Part shown: positions 21,845-29,440 of the stretch, piece after piece
Position numbering within the stretch: the stretch's first letter is position 1
Layout of the letters: each line of letters opens with the position of its first letter
Origin: Anaeromassilibacillus stercoravium
GTDB lineage: Bacteria; Bacillota; Clostridia; Oscillospirales; Acutalibacteraceae
Length of the DNA: 30,545 nt
NCBI GenBank assembly: GCA_019118845.1
Contig: DWYE01000118.1
Span: 1 to 30,545 of the forward strand
Reading direction: 5' to 3'
Notes under the pieces: generated by a model
What the model saw: only the letters and a program-made list of their open reading frames with translations
What the model was told of the DNA's origin: nothing
The model's database searches: none
Position numbers and translations under genes: made by a program

Positions 21845-22405
21845 TTATGCAGCGGGAAGTGCGGCGAGGATATGTAGGAAAGGCACGCCTTGCTCCAAAT
21901 GGTTGCACAAGGCCCGCGAACACTGCTCATATTTTTCAAACAGGTGTTTCGCATATGCTTCATCGCCGTATACTTTCCACATGCCGCAGCATTTGCAGTT
22001 GCGGCCTTTTTCCCGGATGAAGCCGGTCACGTCCTCCATAGGATAGCCCAGGAAGCAGCCGATCTCGTGGGGGAACCCTTTTTCCAGGCGGGCCCGGCGT
22101 TGCAGCCAGGCGAGCATCGCGTCCATCCCCTCTGTGACGGGATAGCCAAACCGGATAAGGCAATCTTGGACGTCTGGGCGGCGGAGCTGCTGTTTTAGCA
22201 GGCGTTCGCGGTAGACCAGCGTCAAGGTGCGCGCGCCGCATGCACAGATGGAAAATGTCCGGATGCCCTTTTCTTCCAGGAGTGACCGGTAGGCGGAGAG
22301 CGATGCGCTGCAGGAAGCAGGGCAGGAAAAAAGGTTGGACGGCTTCATTCCCGCGAGAACCGGGGCGCAGTTGCGCGCCAAAATGGATTCTACCGTATCC
22401 GCCAT
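21845..22405 (-). CDS. DUF3793-family protein
   Basis: The 186-residue protein fits DUF3793: LARNCAPVLAGMKPSNLFSC, LEEKGIRTFSICACGARTLTLVYR, CLIRFGYPV and FPHEIGCFLGYPMEDVTGFI, then KGRNCKCCGMWKVYGDEAYAKHLFEKYEQC. It has many Cys residues (two CxC and one CKCCG), so metal binding is plausible; function is unknown. Clostridial DUF3793 genes often lie beside flavodoxin, as here. ATG at 22405 follows AGGAGGG. Upstream in-frame codons belong to the leader. Palindromes at 22427-22442 and 22608-22623 suggest iron control. Confidence 0.85.
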   Translation of the reverse strand: MADTVESILARNCAPVLAGMKPSNLFSCPASCSASLSAYRSLLEEKGIRTFSICACGARTLTLVYRERLLKQQLRRPDVQDCLIRFGYPVTEGMDAMLAWLQRRARLEKGFPHEIGCFLGYPMEDVTGFIREKGRNCKCCGMWKVYGDEAYAKHLFEKYEQCSRALCNHLEQGVPFLHILAALPAA

Positions 22406-22426
22406 GGGGTTCCCTCCTAAATATTG

Positions 22427-22442
22427 GTTAGTCATAGCTAAC
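22427..22442. promoter_or_regulatory. Iron-box-like palindrome before DUF3793
   Basis: GTTAG-TCATAG-CTAAC, 22 bases upstream of the ATG at 22405, with the same N6 spacing as the feo sites. Confidence 0.7.
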
Positions 22443-22607
22443 TGATTGGTAAAAAGAAAAAACAAGTGGAAAAGAAGCGTTCCAAAAGCCTGACAATTCT
22501 GTGGGGCCGATACCGGCCAGGGCAGTTGCGCTTCTTGCTGGCTTTGGTGCGTATGGCCCCGTGTGCCATCAACGCAACGTAGGCTTGCAACCAGCATCCG
22601 CTTCTTG

Positions 22608-22623
22608 ATTAGCACCTGCTAAC
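22608..22623. promoter_or_regulatory. Distal iron-box-like palindrome before DUF3793
   Basis: ATTAG-CACCTG-CTAAC, about 200 bases upstream of the DUF3793 start. Its distance from the proximal site suggests either two promoters or two sites that act together. Confidence 0.6.
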
Positions 22624-22694
22624 CACGGCTCTATGGTACCATGCGTTCCAGAGGATGTCAAGCGGTTTGCAACATGTTAGATAAGGATAAGATA

Positions 22695-22845
22695 AATCGC
22701 CAGGGAAAGGGCGGGCTGCGGGCAGGGCCTTCCCGCTTTCTGGGAAGGGAGGTTCCATGGCGCTCTTTACAAAAATGGCCTGTTGGGCAAGCGGGCGGGC
22801 AGATTCCCGCCCGCCAATATAGCAAGACGATGGCCCTAGGCGATT
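22695..22845 (+). ncRNA. Possible structured RNA
   Basis: AATCGCC-A-GGG (22695-22705) pairs with CCC-TA-GGCGATT (22834-22845), an 11-bp helix with one bulge that closes a 151-base region. Inside are two strong hairpins: CCTTCCC/GGGAAGG (22728-22748) and GCGGGCGGG/CCCGCCCGC (22791-22814). CTTTTTC follows the closing helix, a terminator-like tail on the + strand. I see no match to 6S, tmRNA, RNase P or SRP consensus motifs. The strand is favoured only by the tail. Confidence 0.35.
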
Positions 22846-23266
22846 CTTTTTCAAAATACCTGGCAATCGTTTGAAATGCCTTTTATGGATAAATTTCTCA
22901 AACATATGGAGAAATGTTTCATTTAGGCAAAGAGAAAATAAATTTGATATCTTGCCAAAGAATTTTGTATGGATTCTTCTGCTTGGCATCTTTATTATAA
23001 AGGCGTACGCATATATGTGCAAAGTTTTTGAGCATAGTGATGGGTTTCCCTAAGTGTGAAGGCTTTTTTTCAAAGGTGCCTTTCATAAAGGGGAGCATAT
23101 ATATACGGAAAGCGGGGTAAGCGGCACGCGGGATATGTAAAATTGCTGTTTCGCTGTGCTTTGGGCCTAAGGTCTTATATCTGAAAGACTTGCAGGAAAG
23201 AAAGGAGGAGGTTGCAGAATAGAAGAAAAGGAGTCTACGGCATTATACAATGGAAGGAGAAGAAGT
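22846..23266. other. 5' flank of the large GH2 gene
   Basis: The AT-rich part around 22860-23040 holds no gene that I can support; a 137-codon frame on the - strand across 22609-23022 has no ribosome site. A clear promoter for the GH2 gene was not found. CATATATATACGG near 23096 could hold a -10. Confidence 0.4.
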
Positions 23267-26200
23267 ATGAAAACAGCATGGCAAAAGTGGACGGCCTGCC
23301 TCCTGGCAACGCTGATGGTCCTCGGCTCTGTGTTTGCCGGGCCGGGCGTTGCGGCATGGGCGGCCGGGCCGGACGATGGCAATGCCGCGGCATTGCCGAG
23401 CTCCGCAGCGGAACCCGGCAGGGAAACCATCAATTTCAACAACGATTGGCTGTACTATAAGGGTGACATCACCGGTGCGGAAGCGGTGGATTTTGAGGAC
23501 AGCGAATGGCTCTATGTGAACCTGCCGCACAGCACGATCCACTATACCCCGGACAACTATTATCAGAAGGACCTCGGGGTCTTCTGGTACCGCAAGCACT
23601 TTACCGTACCGGAGGAAATGCAGGGCAAAAAGCTCTACATCACCTTTGAGGCGGCGATGCAGGCCGCGGAAGTGTGGCTCAATGGGGAGAAAGTTGGCTC
23701 CCATCAGGGCGGCTACACCGCGTTTGTAATCGACCTGACCGATTTCGTGTCCTATGGCGAGGAAAACGTGATCGCGGTGCGCATCGATACGCGCCCGAAC
23801 ACGGCCTTCAACCCCGGCAAGACCAACCCGGACTTCCAGTATTTCGGGGGCCTGTACCGGAATGTATACCTCACGGCGATGGACACGCTGCATGTGAGCG
23901 ATGCGGTCTATGAGAACGAGGCCGCAGGCGGCGGGCTCTTCCTGACGGCCCCCTCCGTCACCAAGGAGAGCGCCACAGTCAAGGCGCAGACCGACGTGAA
24001 GAACGAAGGGGCGCAGGCGGAAGAAACTACGGTCCGCACGGAGATTGTGGATGAGGACGGTTCGGTGGTCGCCGCAAAGGAGGATACCGCCTCGATTGAA
24101 GCGGGCGAGCGCTATGCGTTTACCCAGGAGCTGGTGGTGGAGAACCCGCGCCTGTGGTCCGTCAATACGCCGGAACTCTACACCGTGCGCACCACGGTCC
24201 TGACCGGCGATACGGTCCGCGATTCCCTGGAGACCACCTACGGCATCCGCAAGGTGGAATGGAAGCGCGACGGCTGCTACATCAACGACGAATTTGTGGA
24301 ACTCAACGGGACGAACCTCCACTCGGAGACGGGCATGCTCGGCAACGCGCAGTCCAACGACGCGATCTTTGAGGAGGTCCGCCGCTTGAAGGAGTGGGGC
24401 TTCGATTTCATCCGGATGTCCCACTACCCGCACGCGCCGGCGTTCTACGCTGCGTGCGACAAATACGGCGTGGCGGTGATCGACTGCCTCTCCGGTTGGC
24501 AGCAGTTTGTCAACACCGATAGCTTTAAGAATGCGACCTATCAGGAAGTGCGCGACATGTTCCACATGAACCGCAACTACTGCTCCATCGTCGCATGGGA
24601 ACCGAGCCTCAACGAGAGCGGCTACAACCAGGCGTGGGCAGAGGAAGTCCATCGCATTTCCCATGAGGAATATCCGGAGGACGGCGATTCCCGCATCTAT
24701 ACCGGCGGCTGGAGATACTGGAATGTGTTCGACATGGGCGTCGGCACCCCGCAGGCAAACGTCATCGGGGACGCTGCCACCTACAGCGACAAGCCGGTAA
24801 TCGTCAGCGAGTACGGCGACTGGAACTATGGCGGCTACACCTCCACCACCCGTGTGACCCGCGAGCCGGCGCACACGAAGTTTAATGGCGGCGACGAGGG
24901 CATGCTGATCCAGTGCGACAACCTCCAGGAATCCATGGCCCTGAACCGCAGCCAGGAGTGGGGCGGCGCCTATGCCTATTGGCAGTACGCCGACTATGCA
25001 GGGTTTGATACCACGGACCTCACCTACTGCGGCGTTGTGGACATCTACCGCATCCCGAAGTTCAGCGCATACTTTGTGCAGAGCCAGCGCGACGCGGATA
25101 TCGACCTGAGCGAATACGGGATTGACAGCGGCCCGATGGTCTTCGTGGCCAATACCTGGGCTTCCGATTCCCCGGACCAGGTCCGCGTATTCAGCAACTG
25201 CGACGAAGTGGAACTCTTTGTCAACGGCGAGTCGATCGGCAGGCAGACCCCCGACACGCAGATGTGGGGTCCGCACGGCGACGGCAGCCCGAATAACTAC
25301 CCGGCCGAAGGCGCGGGCAAATACATCAGCACCGAAAACCTCAAGCACCCACCGTTCACCTTTGACCTGAGCGCCTACACGCCGGGCGAGGGCACCATCA
25401 CGGCGGTCGGCTATATCGATGGCCAGCAGGTGGCGGAATATGTCCGCCGCGCGCCGGAAGAAGCCGCGCAGCTCACCCTTGAGGCGGAAAACGACGAGCC
25501 GCTCAAGCTGGACGGCAGCACCGCCAAGCTGGTCTGGGTCGACGTGCGGGACGCAAACGGCACCGTGGTCAACACGGCGGACAATGCCATCACCTTCTCC
25601 GTGGACGGCCCCGGCATCGTGGTCGGCGACAAGACGGAGGCCGACGAGGGCCAGGCGACCAAGACCATCACCGCATTGGGCGGACAGATGGGCGTTTGGG
25701 TGCGCAGCAAGCGCGGTTCGGGCGACATCACCCTGACGGCGACCTCCAATGGGCTCACCACCGCAACCCTCACCATCCCGACCGAGACGGTCGAGGGCCT
25801 GCCGGAAGTCCCGGAGGGCGGCGATGCAGACGAGGCGGATTATGTGGCGCCGGAGCAGCCGGCCACCGACAACCTGTTCCTCAATAAGCCCGCGAGCGCC
25901 AGCAGCGAAAACACCAGCAGTCAGCTGGGCGTCGAGGCTGCGGAGCGCGCTAACGACGGCGACGAAACGACCAAATGGTGCGCCAGGGTGACCGACACAA
26001 GCGACAGCTCGGTTGGCCCGCACTGGTGGCAGGTCGACATGGGCGACACCTACAACCTCAAGAGCGTGGAAATCCTCTTCGAGATGAATACCAATTATAA
26101 GTATCAGATCGCGGTCTCCGACAGCCCGGACATGACGCAGGCCGATGTGGTCGTGGACCGCAGCAGCAATGCGGAGAGTGTCCAGCGCGTGACGGAGAAC

Positions 26201-29200
26201 ATCGACCGGGAATGCCGGTATGTGCGCGTGTATGTCAACTGCCCGGCTTCCAACATCTGGCCCTGCATTTTGGAGGTCAAGGGCGTGGGCGAGAGCCTCA
26301 ACACCAACGTGGCGCTCGGCAAGGACGCGACCGCCAGCCGGGAGGGTTCCGGCCATCCGGCTTCGGACGCGGTGGACGGCGACCCGAGCACCTATTGGAC
26401 CAACGCGGCGATGGGCGCGGCCAACTGGCAGGTGGACCTCGGCGGCGATTACCAGATCAACCAGGTGGACGTGGACTTTGTCTGGGGCGACGGTTCCCTG
26501 ATGCACAACTTCACCCTGCAAAGCTCCATGGACGGCAACAGCTGGACCGATGTGGCAACCTACAGCGGCCCGGATAAGACCGCTTCCCTCCAGGTGGATA
26601 CGCTTGCCCGTTACCTGCGCGTATACAATCTGTATGCGGGCGACGGCACAAGGGATTGGACGGAAATCGCAGAATTCTGCGCCTACGGCTCCGAAGCGGC
26701 GGAAGAGACGCGTCCGGATTACGGCGCCCCGTCCTATGCGAGCTCCAGCGCGGCGGACAGCGACCCGTCCTATGGCAACGACGGCGACCCGGCCAAGTAT
26801 TGGGTCCCGGCGCCGGACGATGCATCCCCGTGGTGGTACTATGACGCAGGCGGCCTGTACGATATGAGCAATGTGCAGCTTACCTGGAACAGCGAGCAAT
26901 CCCACCGCTATACCATCGACCTCTCCGTGGATGGGGAGACCTGGACCACCGTCGCCGACCATATGGACGGCAGCGAAGCGTTGACCCTGACGAACGACGA
27001 CATCTCCGGCTTGGCGCGCTATGTGCGCATTTCGCTCCCGGCGGGCAGCACCGAAGGGTTCTGGATCAACTCCACCGGCCGCGAGGCCTCCGCAAGGCTG
27101 GTCACAGGCGTGGAAACGCTGGACAGCGTGGAAGCGTATGTGGGCACGGCGTTTGAGGACCTGGACCTGCCGGACGAAATCAGCGCCACCCTGGAGGGCG
27201 GCCTCTCGACCAAGCTCCCGGTGGTCTGGGATGAGGACAGCTACCGCGCGGATACCGCGGAGGAACAGACCATCACCGGCACCCTGACGATGATCCCGGG
27301 CGTCAAGAACAGCGACGGCGTGAAGGCTTCCATCGTCGTGGACGTCCAGGAGATCCCGGAGCAGACCGTTTCCATGGCCTTGACGGCGCCGGAAACCGTG
27401 GCGCCGGGCAGCACCTTTACCGTAACCCATTCCTTCAGCGGCCTCGGCGAGCTGATGGACCCCCTCTATATCGTCCAGATGGACCTCACCTATCCGGAGG
27501 GCCTGACCTGCGAGTCGGTCGTCCCAAACGACGGCATCGACGGGAACCTGACGGTCGGCATCCACAACGACGAACAGAAAGTGACGATCCTTTACGATAG
27601 CAATACCTTTGACGGCCTGCCCACGGACGCGAGCGGCCTGTTTACCGCCACGTTTGCGGTGGACGAAGCGATGGCGGAAGGCGATTACACCATCGGAATG
27701 GGCAATGTGATCGCCCTGACGGTGGACGGCAACGACGTCGGCAGCGCGCTGCAGAATGCGGCCGTGCAGGTTGGGCAGACCGCGCCGGAGACGGCGGACC
27801 TGACCGTGACCTTTAACGGCAAGGATGCAAAGCTGTGGATCGACGGGGAAGAGCAGACCATCGCCAACCTCCTCGGCACCTACAAGCAGGCGGACGTTGC
27901 AAACGGCGAAGCGCTCACGTTTGACTTCACGCCGGCGGTGGACGGCAGAATCTTCCGCGCGGTGACGGTGAACGGCGGCGAGCCGGAACTCATCGGCGAG
28001 GATTCCTATACGTACACCGGAACGATGGACACCCTGAACCCGACGCTTAGCTTTGCGTTTGAGACGGTGAGCAAGACCACCCTGCAGGCTGTGATCGACT
28101 ACGCGCAGGCGCGCATCGACGCGGGCGACGTGGATAACCTGGTCCCGGCCGTGCAGGAGAAGTTCCAGAAGGCGTTCGACGCGGCGGTCGAGGTCAACGA
28201 CGACCCGGCGGCCACCCAGGACGAGATCAACGAGGCGTGGAGCAACCTGCTGGACGCCCTGCATTATCTGGACTTCACCGTGGGCGACAAGACAAAGCTC
28301 GAAGAGCTGGTTGCCATTGCGGAGACGCTGGACGAGGCCGACTATACAGCGGCGAGCTGGGAGGCATTCCAGGATGCGCTCGCAGCAGCACAGGAGACCG
28401 TAGAAGATGAAAACGCCGTCCAGAACGACATCGACAGCGCATACGATGCCCTCTACGACGCGATGATGGACCTGGCCGGCACGGCGGACCGCACGACGCT
28501 GGACATGGTCATCGCAGAGGCGGAGGCCATCCGCGCCGGCCTGGACAGCTACCTGGAAGAGGGCAAGCAGGAATTCCTGGATGCCCTGGAAGCAGCCAAG
28601 GCGATCGGCAACGACGCAACCCAGGCCGAGGTTGACGCAGCGGCCGAGGCGCTCAACCGGGCGATGGCGGACCTGCGCAAAGCGCCGGACCGCGAAGAGC
28701 TGGAAGCGCTTCTCAGCCGCATGGAATCCAAGGACCTGAGCAGCTATACCGCATCCAGCGCAGCGGCGTTTACCGCGGCGAAGAACAACCTGGCCGCGGT
28801 GCTGGCGAAGTCCGACGCAACGCCGGAAGAGCTGGCGGCAGCGCAGGATACCGCGCTGCAGGCGGAAAAGAACCTCAAGAAAAAGACCCAGAACAGCAGC
28901 TCGCAGGGTTCCTCCTCCAGCAGCTCCAACAGCGGCAACGCCTATGGCGCGGCTGGAACGGCAACGGTGAACCCGGTGGTCAATGCGGCGCAGTCCGTTG
29001 TAGAACAGACTTCGGTCCGCAGCGATACGACGCTCCCGTTCACCCTGACCAGAGGCAGCGCGTACTGCTTCAAGATGACGGTGCTCAACGGCAGCAATGT
29101 GATGCCGAGCTTCACCGTGGGCAATGGCAGCGTGCTCAAGACGCAGTTTGTGGCGAGATCCGGAAATGACTACTACTTCCGCGTCTATGCAACCGGCAAG

Positions 29201-29278
29201 CCGGGCGAGAGCACGGGCGTTTATACGATCCTGCCCGGCCAGAACCCGGTCCGCCATTGCGTTGTGACCATCGGCTAA
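23267..29278 (+). CDS. Large secreted multimodular family 2 glycoside hydrolase
   Basis: The 2003-residue exoenzyme has a signal peptide (1-33), a GH2 sugar-binding domain (about 52-205), an Ig-like domain (215-325) and a TIM barrel (327-610). AWEPSLNES gives the acid/base Glu450 and VSEYGDWN the likely nucleophile Glu515. After it come a DUF4982-like domain (622-725), an Ig-like domain (735-840), three discoidin/CBM32-like domains (about 866-1008, 1011-1141, 1146-1275), a bacterial Ig-like domain (1281-1361), a cohesin-like domain (1369-1502), a beta domain (1509-1600), four FIVAR-type helical repeats (1601-1872), a Ser-rich linker and a C-terminal beta domain. No LPxTG or dockerin is seen. 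It probably releases beta-linked galactose or a related sugar from complex glycans; substrate not shown. ATG at 23267 follows GGAAGGAG. Confidence 0.92.
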   Translation: MKTAWQKWTACLLATLMVLGSVFAGPGVAAWAAGPDDGNAAALPSSAAEPGRETINFNNDWLYYKGDITGAEAVDFEDSEWLYVNLPHSTIHYTPDNYYQKDLGVFWYRKHFTVPEEMQGKKLYITFEAAMQAAEVWLNGEKVGSHQGGYTAFVIDLTDFVSYGEENVIAVRIDTRPNTAFNPGKTNPDFQYFGGLYRNVYLTAMDTLHVSDAVYENEAAGGGLFLTAPSVTKESATVKAQTDVKNEGAQAEETTVRTEIVDEDGSVVAAKEDTASIEAGERYAFTQELVVENPRLWSVNTPELYTVRTTVLTGDTVRDSLETTYGIRKVEWKRDGCYINDEFVELNGTNLHSETGMLGNAQSNDAIFEEVRRLKEWGFDFIRMSHYPHAPAFYAACDKYGVAVIDCLSGWQQFVNTDSFKNATYQEVRDMFHMNRNYCSIVAWEPSLNESGYNQAWAEEVHRISHEEYPEDGDSRIYTGGWRYWNVFDMGVGTPQANVIGDAATYSDKPVIVSEYGDWNYGGYTSTTRVTREPAHTKFNGGDEGMLIQCDNLQESMALNRSQEWGGAYAYWQYADYAGFDTTDLTYCGVVDIYRIPKFSAYFVQSQRDADIDLSEYGIDSGPMVFVANTWASDSPDQVRVFSNCDEVELFVNGESIGRQTPDTQMWGPHGDGSPNNYPAEGAGKYISTENLKHPPFTFDLSAYTPGEGTITAVGYIDGQQVAEYVRRAPEEAAQLTLEAENDEPLKLDGSTAKLVWVDVRDANGTVVNTADNAITFSVDGPGIVVGDKTEADEGQATKTITALGGQMGVWVRSKRGSGDITLTATSNGLTTATLTIPTETVEGLPEVPEGGDADEADYVAPEQPATDNLFLNKPASASSENTSSQLGVEAAERANDGDETTKWCARVTDTSDSSVGPHWWQVDMGDTYNLKSVEILFEMNTNYKYQIAVSDSPDMTQADVVVDRSSNAESVQRVTENIDRECRYVRVYVNCPASNIWPCILEVKGVGESLNTNVALGKDATASREGSGHPASDAVDGDPSTYWTNAAMGAANWQVDLGGDYQINQVDVDFVWGDGSLMHNFTLQSSMDGNSWTDVATYSGPDKTASLQVDTLARYLRVYNLYAGDGTRDWTEIAEFCAYGSEAAEETRPDYGAPSYASSSAADSDPSYGNDGDPAKYWVPAPDDASPWWYYDAGGLYDMSNVQLTWNSEQSHRYTIDLSVDGETWTTVADHMDGSEALTLTNDDISGLARYVRISLPAGSTEGFWINSTGREASARLVTGVETLDSVEAYVGTAFEDLDLPDEISATLEGGLSTKLPVVWDEDSYRADTAEEQTITGTLTMIPGVKNSDGVKASIVVDVQEIPEQTVSMALTAPETVAPGSTFTVTHSFSGLGELMDPLYIVQMDLTYPEGLTCESVVPNDGIDGNLTVGIHNDEQKVTILYDSNTFDGLPTDASGLFTATFAVDEAMAEGDYTIGMGNVIALTVDGNDVGSALQNAAVQVGQTAPETADLTVTFNGKDAKLWIDGEEQTIANLLGTYKQADVANGEALTFDFTPAVDGRIFRAVTVNGGEPELIGEDSYTYTGTMDTLNPTLSFAFETVSKTTLQAVIDYAQARIDAGDVDNLVPAVQEKFQKAFDAAVEVNDDPAATQDEINEAWSNLLDALHYLDFTVGDKTKLEELVAIAETLDEADYTAASWEAFQDALAAAQETVEDENAVQNDIDSAYDALYDAMMDLAGTADRTTLDMVIAEAEAIRAGLDSYLEEGKQEFLDALEAAKAIGNDATQAEVDAAAEALNRAMADLRKAPDREELEALLSRMESKDLSSYTASSAAAFTAAKNNLAAVLAKSDATPEELAAAQDTALQAEKNLKKKTQNSSSQGSSSSSSNSGNAYGAAGTATVNPVVNAAQSVVEQTSVRSDTTLPFTLTRGSAYCFKMTVLNGSNVMPSFTVGNGSVLKTQFVARSGNDYYFRVYATGKPGESTGVYTILPGQNPVRHCVVTIG

Positions 29279-29290
29279 ATGCAGAATCCT

Positions 29291-29356
29291 GCAATCCCCT
29301 CGGATGGGAAGGCCCTTGCGCGGGAGATGGAACGGCATCTCCTGCGCGGGGATTGC
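29291..29356 (+). terminator. Long hairpin between the two GH2 genes
   Basis: GCGCGGGAGAT (29318-29328) pairs with 29337-29347 (one G-U), and GCAATCCCC (29291-29299) pairs with the adjoining GGGGATTGC (29348-29356), with an 18-base bulge on the 5' side. There is no U-tract, so it may set relative expression or protect the upstream message and not fully terminate. Confidence 0.5.
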
Positions 29357-29440
29357 GGATTTGCTTTCCCGGGGACGCCCGTCCCGCGAAAGGGGCGGGG
29401 CGGTTCCGGAACGGTGGAGTGAAAGGAAAGGAGAAGCCTT

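Noticed and set aside
22609..23022. A 137-codon open frame on the - strand in the gap before the GH2 gene
   Set aside because: No ribosome site, mixed composition, and it runs through the possible RNA structure and an iron box.
23243..29338. A 2031-codon open frame on the - strand, antisense to the large GH2 gene
   Set aside because: It mirrors the GH2 gene almost end to end and arises from GC-rich codon use that removes stops on the opposite strand. The product shows no domain, is rich in Arg, His and Val in no pattern, and has no ribosome site. The + strand frame has a signal peptide, catalytic motifs and a good ribosome site.
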